In this document: in pieces, positions 22,894-34,398 of the stretch
How positions within the stretch are numbered: the first letter of the stretch is position 1
Layout: each line of letters opens with the position of its first letter
Source of the DNA: Arthrinium phaeospermum
Lineage: Eukaryota > Ascomycota > Sordariomycetes > Amphisphaeriales > Apiosporaceae
Assembly: GCA_006503535.1 (NCBI GenBank)
Contig: QYRS01000003.1
Span: 1,302,001 to 1,366,000, forward strand
Length of the DNA: 64,000 nt
Reading direction: 5' to 3'
Notes under the pieces: generated by a model
What the model saw: only the letters and a program-made list of their open reading frames with translations
Databases searched by the model: none
Told to the model about the DNA's origin: nothing
Translations under genes and position numbers: made by a program

Positions 22894-23317
22894 GGAACAG
22901 CCTCCGTTTGGAAGCAACCTCTTCGGTCTAGCTCGAGTTGCAACCATTTCCCACACAGGAGAGATGGACAGCGCCGTTGGAGCATTTCTGAGCAAATCTC
23001 TGGCGTCTAGAATCTACACCAATCATCCCCAAGCCACTTTTCCTGGGGTATTATGCCTCACAACAGCAGCCTCCATGATAACAGGAAGCAAATTTTCAAA
23101 AACCAGGGCCAAGATGGAAAAAGGCCATAACCACAACTGACGCGGAGACATCATGGACATAGATCAAACAAGTAAATGTAAAATAATTCATTAAAGCTCC
23201 CCCGTTATTCGTCTATGCGAACGGGCAATGAAGCTGGGTATCCTGAAGGTAAAACGTCCTCTAATGTAATTACAGGCAAATGATAGTCTCGTAAGCGAAA
23301 ACAAGCTCCATGGCCGT
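22894..23317. other. Convergent 3' region between copper and zinc transporters
   Basis: The two transporter genes end towards each other. The stretch contains only probable 3' UTRs; no structured element was seen. Confidence 0.45.
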
Positions 23318-24808
23318 CTATGCACAGCAACCCAAGTTGGCACACTTAGTCTTGCCACAGGTGAGCCGGCACGACGGCGGAACCGCGCGGCGGCGAGCTC
23401 CCGACGCGTCCGCGGTGGCGGTGGCGGTGGCGGTCTGGGCCGTAAGCTCGATCGACCCGGCGTCGTAGACGGAGCCGGGCGGCGGCAGCTCGGGCTGGAG
23501 GGTGACGGAGTGGATGCCGTAGGCGTGCAGACACTCACTAACCGTCCTGGCGAGGCCCATGAAGCTTTCCACCGTCGTGTCCTCCGGGACCGAGACGTGC
23601 GCCGTCGCGATGGCCTTCTCCTGCGTCAGGGACCACAGGTGCAGCTCGTGCAGCGACTCGATGCCGGGCACCTTCTCGATGTCGTGCCGCACCTCCTCCA
23701 CGTTGACGTTGCTGGGCACGTGGCCCAGCAGCACCTTGCCCGTGTTCTTCACCAGCGGGATGGCCGTCAGGAAGATCATGATGGCAATGGCCATGCTGAT
23801 GGCCGGGTCGGCGTACATGCGCTGTTCGCCCTTGACGAACCAGATGATGAGGGCGGCGACCATGACGCCAATGTTGTTGGCAGCGTCGCCCATGACGTGG
23901 AGCAAGACGCCCATCATGCCAAAGTCGAAGCCAGGCTTGGTGTTCGTCTTCTTCGTGGTGTGCAAGTGTTCGCCATGCACGTCGGCACTCTCATCATGGC
24001 CTGAGTGTGAGTGAGACTGGGCATCACCGTGTTCGTGTGCGTGGTCGTGGTCGTGCGGCTCGTCACCGTGCTCATGGTCATGATCGTGTCCGTGATCGTG
24101 TCCATGGCCGTGGCCATGATCATGACCGGCGTGGTCGTGGCCCACGAAAAGTGCGCTGATGATATTCAGGCCGAGTCCGACGCCACCAATGATGAGCACG
24201 AGCTTGGGGTTCTCGACCGCTGGTGTCATTGTTAGTTACGGCAAGAGCCAGTTACATCAGCTGATGTTTGAAATAAAGGGCGGCTTACGTTGTATGGTGA
24301 TGAAGCGCTCTATGGACTGGAGGAAGATGCTGACACCAAGAGCCACCAGGAAGACACCATTGAAGAAGGCACCGAGTAGACTTGCTCTTTGCCAGCCAAA
24401 CGAGAGACTCGGGGAGAACTCTTCTCGTTCGGATACCTGTGGGTGTGCATGGGTCAGATACTTGCCGCCTTAGCTCTCAGTGTACATCGGGGGCTGCTTA
24501 CCTTGAAGGCTGAGAAAGCGACGATGAAACCAATCACATCGCTCAGCTATGGTGTCAAAGTCAGTACGGTGCTTCTTGGTAGGCTAACGTGGAAGGAATG
24601 CGAAATGGGACAACATACGTAATGGAAAGCGTCGGCAACTAGAGCCAGCGAGCCTGTATAGAAACCCACTATTCTTCAAGTTAGCCACGTCGGACGCAAA
24701 CGAAGATGGAGGGAGGGTATGCTAACCTGCTATCTCGGCCACAAAGAAGGTAAAGGATATGCAGATGATGATGGCCAGGCGCCTCGATTTGGTTAATGCG
24801 AAGCCCAT
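23318..24808 (-). CDS. ZRC1/COT1-like zinc transporter of the cation diffusion facilitator family
   Basis: Five exons on the minus strand, 24808-24727, 24668-24619, 24546-24502, 24436-24289 and 24219-23318, give 408 residues. The start MGFALTKSRR leads into six membrane helices. The zinc-selective HxxxD sites are both present: HYLSD (across the exon 2/3 junction) and HVMGD. Between them lies a long His/Asp loop, roughly GHDHAGHDHGHGHGHDHGHD and onward, typical of vacuolar zinc transporters. The cytoplasmic C-terminal domain (HELHLWSL) is followed by an unusual Cys-rich tail ending CRLTCGKTKCANLGCCA. The protein probably moves Zn2+ into the vacuole in exchange for protons and so gives zinc resistance. 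The Cys-rich tail could be an extra metal sensor; that is inference. Confidence 0.9.
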
Positions 24809-25663
24809 GGCGATGTACGTGACACTCTGATCCGTCGATTTCAGAGCGAGATGTAGTTAGCCTGTAAGGAAGGATGGCAGAGATCGCTCTAAATGTATAA
24901 AGAATGTCGTATTCCAAAATAAGAAATACGTGTAGATCTTGTCGCAGAAGCTTGTTTGACAGGTGTTTGTTGTTTCTAAAGCGAAGGGAACTTGCAGATA
25001 CTTATTCCCGGAGATGTGTTGCAGCGCGGAGGGTTTTCAGCAGTCAGACTCGGGGCGCCAAACACGGGCCGCGCATCGGTCTTGGCAATACCTCGTCAAC
25101 CAGTTCCTTTTCGGGTCAATGGTGCAAGACTCAGTGACACGGTGGTTGTGACGGGAGTGAAACTTTGCATTGTATGACCAAACGCGGGAGTTGTGGATTC
25201 TTGTCAGGAAATGTCCCCGTCAGGGGAGGGCGGAGGCTTTTCGAAACGCTCCGTCCCAGCGAACGTGAGATGCGGACACCCGATCGCCACCCCACGGAGG
25301 GCCGAGTCCCAAGCTCCGCGGCTCCACAACCATCACCCTTCGTCCTGTGTTTGTTGAAGACGTGAAATCATATATATCTTTTGAACCCACCAAATCTTGA
25401 CAGTCTCTCGGACTCTCCTCAGTAATTTCCCAATAAGTACACCCTGTACGCCGGCTTTCTATATACATGCCAAAAAGCCTTCTCGTGAAGGACAGGGTAT
25501 CCCACACTACGCTTGAATCTATTGTACACTCCAAAGACACGGTCTTCTTCGGACCTCCAAACCACGATATGCTATATGTAGCGACGGGGCATCGGCCTGT
25601 CGCTCTTGCATAAGTACGCGTCAATGAAATAAGCTGATACTTGGGTCGATCATCAGAACTCGC
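24809..25663. other. Intergenic, no gene supported
   Basis: This holds the zinc transporter promoter and the 3' flank of the Zn2Cys6 factor. No domain, repeat or RNA was recognised. Confidence 0.45.
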
Positions 25664-26916
25664 TCAGCATCGCGGATAAGGTGACGCCAACGCCTCGTCC
25701 TCAAGCACAGCCTGCAGCTCCTCGATCGAAGCCCGCACCATCCGAACCGCTTGAAAACATAAGAAAAACCGTCTCGGGTCATCAGTCGTCGCTTTGGGAC
25801 ATATAGCATGCGAATGTTGGGAAGGCTTGGAACACCCGGACGCATCTTTGCTCTGGCATGGACGGCCCTTGGCACATTGTTCGTGGCCCTCGTTGTGAAG
25901 CTTCTGCTGCCTCTGTGCAAAATCGTCGCATATGGCACTGAGATTGGTTGCATCAACTCGGATTCCCGACTTGAGCAGCGCCAGGTACTCGGCGCTCCCC
26001 ACTCGAAGTTCGACCAACGAGTCGGGAGATGCAGATGGGCCGTGGCCCAGGGTGAGGGTTTGCTGCTCGCTCTCCTTGCCAGCCAGTCGCGTCTTCTGCT
26101 GCACGAAAAACTGTGCATAGGAGCTTGCAATGTTGGAAAGCAGGGCGCCAAGAAGATAGACGTTCCCTGTAACCCCCCTGTGACCTTTGCCCGTATCAAA
26201 GCAGACGTCGCATGTCAACAGCTTCTTGGCCACTTGCGCTGCCTCCCGCAGCGACCGTAAAGGCTCCAGGCCCTCGTGTGATTCGCCCAAGATGGAAAAG
26301 TGCTTGTGGGCAAGTATTGCACATTCGCAAGGCCCTTTCCTCCCCGATGATGATTGCGATTGCGTGTCTTGCGGATCCCCGGTCTCACCAGTTGGGGTGG
26401 GAAAGTTATCCCAGGCAATGCTTGGCGACAACTGCGATGCTGGGTTGGTCCAATCAAGCCAAGGCACATTGTCGAGAAAGGCCATGTCGAACTCAGGCAT
26501 GGATGATGCCGGTTGCACCAGGCCATCGGCTGGTGAGGGGGTTGCCCTCGTGGGGGCTGGAACCTGTGAGGCGGATTGCTCGGGAGGACTACTCGCGAGC
26601 GGGCTGTTGCTGCCTGTTGTCAATGAGGCAGCATCATTGGGTTGCCTCTGACGACGAGGCCGTCCGATCCGCGCGACATCAGAGTAGTGGCAGGGGATGA
26701 CGAGGCGGCCGCAGCGTTGACAGACAGGCGTGCCGCCAGCGCACTTGATCTTGCGTTTTCCTGTAGAGTTTCGGGTAAGTAAACTAGCGTGCAACCAGGC
26801 TGGGAAGGGCCTGGGGGAGGCCAGCGAAACTAACTGCAAGCATCGCAGGCGGCGCGGCGCTTCAAGGGCTGGTTGAAGCCGTTGTGCACGGCGGCGGGCG
26901 CATTGTTCGTCATCAT
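25664..26916 (-). CDS. Zn2Cys6 transcription factor, AflR-like
   Basis: Two exons, 26916-26835 and 26760-25664, give 392 residues; the 74-base intron splits the zinc cluster. Spliced, the DNA-binding domain reads CDACRKRKIKC, then AGGTPV, then CQRCGRLVIPC. This is the canonical C-x2-C-x6-C-x6-C-x2-C-x6-C binuclear zinc cluster, near residues 24-51. A basic stretch (IGRPRRQRQ) follows as linker. The middle is Ser/Pro-rich, and the GPCECAILAHKHFSIL segment matches the start of the AflR C-terminal domain found in regulators of secondary metabolism. No polyketide or peptide synthase gene lies in the window, so its targets are unknown. The upstream frame continues without a stop, but MMTNN is the best start. 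Confidence 0.85.
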
Positions 26917-28743
26917 AGTTTCGGACGAACCCGAGCAATTGTTCCCTCGGCGAGTCTGGGGAAGCAATTGCTTGGCTTGGGAGCGGAGGGTTTTTGGGAT
27001 GTTAGCGGAGACAATTGAATGCGAAAAGTCTCCGCGTCCAACGGTACTTGAAAGTCTCCCCCAAGTTAGTGGTTTCAATGCCGCCACGATCCACAAATCA
27101 ATTGGTCCAGCGCCCCCTTGATCTCGGATTTAGTGGACTTATTCGTTCGACTCGGTTCGGTCGAGAAACGTCGTTTCATGGTGACGTTGTGCCGGCACCA
27201 ACTGGATGACAGACAACAACAGAGATGACCAAAGCCAAGGTCACCACTGCATCTTTCGCATAGCCTACATCACACGTGCACGGCGTCACTTCAAATCGTT
27301 GGGTCAAGGGATCGTAGCAGATGAAGCAATTAGCAGCATCAGCCTTCAGTGGGAATGGCTATGCTAATTCATCTCAACCCTTTGCAAATGCCCTCGGCTC
27401 CATTAGGGTAAAACTGTTGTTCATCTTGTTATATCTGTGCAAGTTCCCTTTTTGGAATGAACGATGTCAAAAGTCGACATGGAAGCTCCGAACTCCGCCA
27501 TCGCAACACAGCAGCAGCAGCAAGCAGTCAGCAGTTCTACCATCCCTAGTGCGGCGCAAGACTCAAGGGTCGTCATACCGTTTGCCCTTTCATCATTGAC
27601 ACTTTCCGGACAATCACAGACGGAGTTTGCGCTGGCTTCGTACTCAACATTATCCAGCTAAGGGATTATGTACAGCCTCATGCCATTAATCAGTTAGTTG
27701 CGCAAGCAAACACGACATTGCATTGTTATGCACAGAAGAGGTTAGCAGTTGGGCTGCACAGAGCTGTGGGCACTTTGTCACCTCGCTAGCTGCAGCCAAC
27801 CTGCAGCGGGCGGGCGGGGGCTCTTGGACCTCTGCCGATCCCCTGGGCGGGCCGAGACCGCTATCTGTTCCTGCAACGAATTGATACCTGTCGTGAGAGC
27901 ACACCCTTTCGGTACATCAATCACATTCGTAGAATTTTTCTGTCCAGTGGTGTGGTGTCAGGGCGAGTGCGTCGTAGAGCCGTGCATGCAGCATGGTGAT
28001 CTGCCTGCGGGGTTGTGCCTGATTATGGGGGGCCACCGAATTGAGCCAGAGTGCTGGACTCGCGGTGCAACCTCGACCAGCAATTGCGGGTGCTGATTGG
28101 GCGGTAGGCGAGCCCCCCTGGCCAATGGCCGAGCCCCCAACTTCTGTAGCCGCTGAGCCTCCGTGTTGGTTTCTGGGTCACTAACACCTTATTGGGGGGC
28201 CAAGCCAACACGCCAAGCATCTCGTCACTGTACTGACTTTTCGACTACATGCCTTTTAGGGGGGCGGATCTAATGTGACGATAGACGGCATGGGCACACC
28301 CATGATCTGATCAGGTGCCCGGCATGATTAAGGGGCCGGGCCCTCCAAGGGCTACCGAATTGAATGTTATTTCCCCCGCTTCATTAATAACACATTGAAT
28401 ATAACCACTTCCCGGATCTAGTCAATGTGATGTAAAGATGTGTTGGGCGAGATGCAGTTGGACGCTGCCCATCTGAATCATCATGGCTAGCATTGAATCA
28501 GCATGGCTAGCATTGAATCATCATGGCTAGCATTGAATAGTTGGGGTCGGACCCGAAGCCCTCTCTAAATCTATATAACCTCACTTCCCACATCGCAGAT
28601 CTTTTTTTCCTTTTCCTCAACCACCACTACCCACCCACCTACCTACTCTCAGCTTTCGCAAGGTCTATTGCTACCTACCACGACCTACTCCCTCCAACTC
28701 TCGCAAGATCTTTTGCTTCCTCCCTACGCAAAGAACCGTCACC
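26917..28743. other. 1.8 kb without a supported gene
   Basis: Short open frames occur, including one with a CAG run near 27508, but none has a domain, clear codon bias or splice logic. The right end carries a triple 20-bp repeat (28481-28540) and a TATA-like box (TATATAA, 28572-28578), which belong to the promoter of the secreted protein gene at 28744. Confidence 0.5.
28481..28540 (+). repeat. Three tandem copies of a 20-bp unit in a promoter
   Basis: Units at 28481-28500, 28501-28520 and 28521-28540 read TCATGGCTAGCATTGAATCA with one or two changes each. They lie about 200-260 bases before the ATG of the secreted protein gene and about 30 bases before its TATA-like box. They could be a repeated regulator site or a simple slippage expansion. 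Confidence 0.85.
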
Positions 28744-29304
28744 ATGCAGATGGTAGCCATGTTCGGTCTGCTGCTCCTGCAGCTCGCCTCACTCATCGTC
28801 GCCAGTCCTGTCCGAGCCACACCCGTCTTGGCCGCCCGGCAATCCACTCCCACCTGCGACCTGACCTTCACCTACCCCACCCTGGGCTCCTGCCCGACCG
28901 GCTGCTGCGGCTGGGGCTTCTACAACCTGACTGAGACCTCGGGCTGGCTCTGCCAAAACACGGGCAACTACGATCCCAAGCCCACGACCTACCCGGACCC
29001 CGCAGGCTTCGTCGACGCTTGCAAGGACCTGCAGGCCACGCTGGGCGGCGACTACTTCACCTGGTGGCTCACGTCCGAGACGCCCAACACCTGGTACGAG
29101 GCCATTTCCAACAACGGCTGCAGCCTCCAGTTCAGCTGGGACCGCGCCATCGACAAAGACAACGACGGGCCCCATCTGGGCAACGGCGACCTGGCGCAGA
29201 TGCTGAGCGAGGGAATCACGGCGTCGGGGGACGGCACCAAGGACGCCCGGGGCTACTCGACGTGTTACAGCTACTCGCTGCAGTGGCGGATGGTTCCCAA
29301 ATAA
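28744..29304 (+). CDS. Small secreted cysteine-containing protein, Ecp2/Hce2-like
   Basis: One exon, 186 residues. A signal peptide (LLLLQLASLIVASP) is followed by a likely Kex2-independent pro-segment ending AARQS. The mature part has about eight cysteines. The pattern from residue 90 on resembles the Hce2/Ecp2 fold: CKDLQ, a tryptophan-rich strand, NNGCSLQFSW, HLGNGDLAQML, and KDARGYSTC. Ecp2-type proteins are apoplastic effectors that trigger or modulate host cell death in plant-pathogenic fungi, but many fungi carry them without known role. The match is by eye and partial. Third positions are very GC-rich. A TATA-like box and tandem repeats lie upstream. No toxicity can be inferred from sequence alone. 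Confidence 0.6.
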   Translation: MQMVAMFGLLLLQLASLIVASPVRATPVLAARQSTPTCDLTFTYPTLGSCPTGCCGWGFYNLTETSGWLCQNTGNYDPKPTTYPDPAGFVDACKDLQATLGGDYFTWWLTSETPNTWYEAISNNGCSLQFSWDRAIDKDNDGPHLGNGDLAQMLSEGITASGDGTKDARGYSTCYSYSLQWRMVPK

Positions 29305-30558
29305 TGACCTAGGGTCGGCTGAGCGAAGGGCGCCGGATGCCGCCGCGCCATGGTGCAGATACCCCCCTAGTGCTGACTACCGGCACTATATGTTTGTGGA
29401 GGAAAAGCAAAGGGAGAGGCCTAGACACATCACTCTTCATACTTCTCCATCAATGCATTAAGAATTGAACTCAGATGTGCCGTCAAGTTAAGCATCAAGT
29501 CCGCAAACTGTATTTCTTCCTAAAGTGCGCCTAGTCAAACCATGAGACGACAACCGTCCAATTAACTTGTATCACTCTGTGGTAATAAGACTTAGGTTAA
29601 AATTCTAATGTCGTTCTATATTAAGCATTATTTAATACTCGTCCCGTACAAAACGGGGCCTATATTCTCCCTCACTCAGTGCCCCCTTTTCCCCTCATCG
29701 TACTCAGGTGGACTGGTCTCGATGCCAAGAAAGTCTTCTCCGCGTTGAATAAGCTCTGACTTGAGATGAGTACTGTCCTAAGGACAACCAGTCATATACT
29801 TTGTTACTATGCCAATCGTCTGGAAGCTTTCACCGTCGTTATATGGTTGCGAATAGTCATCAATCATGGCCGTAATTATTGACAACCTGCCGCATGCCCC
29901 TTATCCCCATAGCTTGGTGCTTGCCTCACGCCGCTTCCCACCCCCCTCTGGCCAGCGAGTGTCGCCAAATCCTCCGACGGACTGTTGCTGCGACTACGGG
30001 CAAATCGAACTGTGCGGACGACTTAGCAAAGCACTGATGATACCTAGCCCGTAGCTGGCCCAACCAGGACGGAACACCGGGGATTCTTTCCTTCGGGACA
30101 CTTGTAGTGTCGCAGCCGGCGCCGGCGTGAGACCCGACCTTGGAGTCCGGGCGGGGATTGTCGTCGCCGTTGATGTCGACAAACTCGATCTCCTCGGGCC
30201 GCTGCCCGATGCCCGACGCGCCCGCGCCCGGCAGCAGCCACCAGTCCGTCAGCGGTGTGCTGGAGAGGAACTGGTTGGCGTAAAATGTCGTCGCCCAGCA
30301 GTTGGGGTGAAAATAGATATAATATACTCTTACATAGTCCTAGTAAAACCCCGCGATGTATGTTCACTGGTTCCCACTCTGTAGATACATATCACGTGAT
30401 AGTATGGTTACTCCCCCGGTGGATATCTGGGCATGTTTACAAATGCTTAAAGCGGTCGACATCCCCCCAAATTGTCAACGTTCGCCCCCCTGCCGTGTTG
30501 CATCACATTTCTCAAAAACCACACACATTATCGACAGATCAATGCCCCGGAAAGCGAT
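29305..30558. other. Intergenic with a decayed coding fragment
   Basis: The first 700 bases are AT-richer and show no gene. A minus-strand coding remnant lies at about 30060-30309 (separate entry). The last 200 bases lead into the F-box gene. Confidence 0.5.
30060..30309 (-). pseudogene. Probable remnant of a protein gene with a DxNGDD segment
   Basis: A minus-strand frame reads HPNCWATTFYANQFLSSTP, TDWWLLPGAGASGIGQRP and EEIEFVDINGDDNPRPDSK with GC-rich third positions like the real genes nearby. It has no start codon and no plausible upstream exon; the sequence before 30309 is AT-rich. The FVDINGDD part resembles FG-GAP/VCBS or EF-hand-like calcium loops, but the family is not identified. 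Probably the end of a dead gene. It could instead be one exon of a gene whose other exons I failed to find. Confidence 0.4.
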
Positions 30559-32007
30559 ATGACTTTCAACATCCCAGACTTTCTCAGCTATCCCAACGAG
30601 ATCGTAAATTCCATTCTTACTTTCTGCTCTCCTGCCGATATTCTTAGCCTATCTCGGGTCAACAAGCGGCTTAACGAGCTGGCAAACCCTGTTGTCTACT
30701 CTAGCATTCAATTCACGTGGACGACATTGGCGACTCCGCCTGTCATAATCTTCCTGCGCAGCATTTTGTCAAGGCCGCAGCTCGCCGAACATGTGCAACG
30801 CCTCACATTGGCAGGTGACCGGAGCTTCTACCGAACCAGATACTGGAACATCCCCTTTCCAAAGCTGTCATGGACCGAGACAGAAGCTACGCTGGACTTA
30901 GCCACCGGCCTAATCAATAAGATCCAGCTCCCCTATACCAAAGACTGGACCCGAGAATTGTCCGAGGGAACTATGGATGCCATTATGGCTTTCCTCCTGG
31001 CCCGCCTCCCCAAGTTACGCTCTCTTGTGGTTACAGAAGACTACACCAAGGAATTCGAGCGCATAGGTACCATGTTTCGGTCCGCCGTGCACAAAGAAGC
31101 TCCAGTCAGCTGGCTATCTGGTTTTCACCAACTTGAAGAGGTATCCGTGAAAGTTTACGATCGCTACCGGGATGCCAATACACCCAACCTGTTACCATTC
31201 TTCTATTTACCCAACATTCGAGCGCTAGACCTGATGTTGGACGACCCCGCCACTTTCGCCTGGCCTGCGGGAACACCTAACATTACAAACCTTTGCTCTC
31301 TGAAATTGCAGCTCGTCCGGGAGCCGGCATTGAAGTGCATCCTGTCCGCCACTCCAAACCTCCGAGTGTTGGACTGGGAGTTCATGCTTTCGGAGGACCA
31401 AGTGATTGGGCAGGCGTCACAGCACCTTCTTAATCCCGCTCTGGCCGACCTCGACGTGATTGTCGATGCCCTAACTCCTGTCCGCGCAACACTGGTGGAC
31501 TTGACGATCAGAGCATCAGTTATACGCACGACAAGTCTTTTTGAGCCCGTGGTCCAAGTCCGTGGCTCCCTCGCCGGGCTCGTCGAGTTTGACAAAGTCG
31601 AACGGTTCGCGGTGGCCCTGCCATTCCTGGCCGGGGAAATCATACCCAACAATGCGTTTCGGATCTCGGAGCGGGTCCCGAGGAACATACGGACGCTAGT
31701 CATCCGGAACGACCTCTGCATCTACACCGACGAGTTCTGGGTCTACACCGACGGGACCTACTCCCTCGAAAACCCCGACTTCAACCCCGACTGGGACGAG
31801 ATGGCGCTCTATCGAAACCTGCGGTCGTGGTTCTATGAGTGGCGGGGCACGACGAATCCGCACTTCCGCCACCTTGAGGTGACGATCATCACGAACGACT
31901 ACTGGTCGGATGAGGGGAAGAGACAGGCCCTGCAGGACTTGTGCGCGGAAGACCGCGTCCAAGTCGAGCTGACGCTTACCGGCAAGCCGTCTTGTCTCAC
32001 CGACTAG
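30559..32007 (+). CDS. F-box protein
   Basis: One exon, 482 residues. The start MTFNIPDFLSYPNEIVNSIL is at the first in-frame ATG. Residues 4-45 (YPNEIVNSILTFCSPADILSL and SRVNKRLNELANPVVY) form an F-box, which docks to Skp1 in SCF ubiquitin ligases. The remaining sequence has spaced hydrophobic segments such as NIRALDLMLD and NLCSLKLQL, suggesting weak leucine-rich repeats used for substrate binding. No other domain is recognised. Such single-exon F-box genes form large, fast-evolving families in fungi. The substrate is unknown. Confidence 0.75.
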   Translation: MTFNIPDFLSYPNEIVNSILTFCSPADILSLSRVNKRLNELANPVVYSSIQFTWTTLATPPVIIFLRSILSRPQLAEHVQRLTLAGDRSFYRTRYWNIPFPKLSWTETEATLDLATGLINKIQLPYTKDWTRELSEGTMDAIMAFLLARLPKLRSLVVTEDYTKEFERIGTMFRSAVHKEAPVSWLSGFHQLEEVSVKVYDRYRDANTPNLLPFFYLPNIRALDLMLDDPATFAWPAGTPNITNLCSLKLQLVREPALKCILSATPNLRVLDWEFMLSEDQVIGQASQHLLNPALADLDVIVDALTPVRATLVDLTIRASVIRTTSLFEPVVQVRGSLAGLVEFDKVERFAVALPFLAGEIIPNNAFRISERVPRNIRTLVIRNDLCIYTDEFWVYTDGTYSLENPDFNPDWDEMALYRNLRSWFYEWRGTTNPHFRHLEVTIITNDYWSDEGKRQALQDLCAEDRVQVELTLTGKPSCLTD

Positions 32008-33275
32008 CCACTCGCTGCAAATCCGATGATGCACCGGTGTTGTTCGAACCAGGTTTGGCGGCTTGGAGGAAATATAGTCCGTTCACCTCCGATATATGCC
32101 ATCCGAGCGAAGAGGGCTCCAAGGTCATCAAGCGCGTTTTCGAGCGATGGGAGACGATGGTGTAGGTAAAATAGTAGGAAGAGCGGTCTCATGGCGATTC
32201 ACTGTGGCAAAAGCGGGCGGGCAGGTTTCAGGGGAAGCTTAGTCAATCTTATTGCACTTTGCCAATAAGGGCTGCTCGGGTCCTCGACGAATCACAACAC
32301 CTCTTTGTACTTGCTATCAGTGATTATGCCTCGGCTGATTTTCGAGAGAAACATACAAGGTGGATGTTTTAGTCCCGAGGCAGTCCAGGGGGCTCTTTCA
32401 GCCCCAAAGCCTAGCCCCAGGGCCATGCAGGGGGCCAAAACCGATATAAGCTATTTTGGGACGGGATGGCGCGGTCTAATGCAGGAGGTCTTACTGTCCT
32501 CGTCATAAGTGCACTTTCGACCAACGGTTCTTCACTTAATTAGATGTAAATTGACGGAATTTAGCCCTTTTCTTTTCAGGGTCGCCCTATATGACCTGTT
32601 TGGGGAGCCTTGTACACAATAGTCTCTCAACGCCCGATTAGATAGCGACGTCGGTGAGCCGGCTCTCGTATCCAATATGCAGCTTACTCAGGACGGAACT
32701 AGTTGACGTGCTGACTTTGATACGAGTATGAATCTGGAACATTTGGGACTAAGTTGCGTTGGGAGACTACAATGGAAATGCCGATTGAATCCTGAGCCGC
32801 ATACATTCGATCAGATGACATGTCACATCCAAGTGCTAAGAAAAAGAAAACTGCTCGCGGCATGGCGCCATTTTGTTTCCCAAAAGCTGGGGGGCTAAAA
32901 ACGGCGGGATGCAGGACGCTTACTATGTACTTGTAGGCTGTTTTCCGCCCCGACCCTGAAATGGGGCGATCGCGGGTTGACCCCTGAGTTTGGCCTTCGA
33001 GCTGAACATCATTGACGTATCAACTCTTCCTGCGCGTGCGCCCAAGTAAGATGCAGTCACTCGGAAACGCCAAGGTTGTCAGGGCAGGCTGACTAGCTAC
33101 CAAGACCGATGGGCATCAACAAGATATTGACTACGGAGTATAAGACATCGTCGTCTTGGCCTTTTCATCAAAGGATTCCAGAGGGCTCAGTATCGACAAT
33201 CTCGACGCTTACTGCGCCACCGCCACTGGTCGTTTCCAAAATTCACCCATCTATTTCCACCTCGAAGCAACAATA
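32008..33275. other. Intergenic, no gene supported
   Basis: This 1.3 kb stretch has no recognised domain or splice pattern. A few short GC-rich palindromic patches are present (for example around 32945) but nothing that can be named. Confidence 0.45.
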
Positions 33276-34398
33276 ATGTCTTTCTCCAACCTCGCCGCCT
33301 ACGGGCTCCTCGTCGCCGGCGCCCTGGCCTCGCCCCTCGACCCATCCCCCGCCGCCATCGAGCCGCGCGCCGACGTCTCTCTCCCCGGCTTGCCGGCGGG
33401 CTGCATGACGTCCTACAAGGGCATCGCCTGGGGCTGGCTGCCGGACGACGAGCATGCCGACAAGGTGAACATGGCGTCGCTGGCGGGGGCGTCCGGCAAG
33501 AAGGGCTGCTTCTTCGGCGACTACTCGCACGTCCGGGGCGCCTCGTACGACGGCAGCGACATCGCGGGCAAGGCGAAGCTGGCCGACGGCGCCGTCATCG
33601 TGCCGTCCGTCATGCCCGACGGCGTCAGCTGGAAGCAGGTCGACGCCGCGCTCGCCGGCAAGATCGCCAACGTCGCCAAGGGCTTCGCCGACCAGGGGCT
33701 CACCGTCTACCTGCGCTTCGCGCACGAGATGAACTGCTACGCCAAGCCCGGGTGCGCGACCCCGGCGTACCCGGGCGGCCTGAACTACGCCGAGTACAAG
33801 GCGGCGTGGGTCAACGTGGCCAAGGCCTGCCGCAAGGTCCAGGGCTGCTACATGATGTGGTCGCCCAACGCCAACGACCAGGACCAGCTGGGCAACTGGT
33901 GGCCCGGCGCCGACTACGTCGACATCGTCGCGCTGGACTCGTACCCGCAGGACCAGGCCAAGATCGAGCAGGGGTTCGGCGGCTCCTTCGGCAAGGTCCA
34001 CGACGACTTCGCCAAGAAGTACAACAAGCCCTTCATGATCGGCGAGACGGGCTTCGCCGGCAGCCAGGCGCTCAAGACCGACTGGGTCCGCCGGCTCACC
34101 AACGTCGACCTCAGCAAGTACCCCAACTACAAGGGCGCCATGTGGTTCGAGTCAGTTTGACCCTCCCCCCTACTACCCCTTTACTTTTCCTATCACCCCC
34201 TTTCACTTCTACTACAACCTAGCACTCGTACTCGTCGAGACAAAAAAGAAAAGAAAAGAGAGGTATAAGATAGATTAACTAACGTGCATACTGAAAACCA
34301 GGTACAACAAGTATGAGGGCGGTAAACAAAACAACTTCTATGTCGTCTACGGCCACACCAAGAAGGAGATCGATGCCGTGGATGCAAACTTCAAGTAA
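33276..34398 (+). CDS. Secreted glycoside hydrolase, GH26-like
   Basis: Two exons, 33276-34150 and 34302-34398, give 323 residues. A signal peptide (LAAYGLLVAGALASP) is followed by a TIM-barrel enzyme. The acid/base glutamate is in RFAHEMN (Glu151) and the nucleophile in GETGF (Glu257), a spacing and context that fit GH26 and relatives of clan GH-A. The family includes beta-mannanases and related endo-glycanases; the exact substrate cannot be told. The donor is GTCAGT, placed inside GAGTCAGT; this choice alone restores frame to the last exon, which begins YNKYEGGKQNNFYVVYG. Reading through instead would end the protein after ESV. GC-rich codon use indicates strong expression. Confidence 0.75.

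Noticed and set aside
27749..28096. 115-codon Cys-containing plus-strand frame
   Set aside because: No signal peptide, no domain, and composition like the surrounding non-coding DNA.
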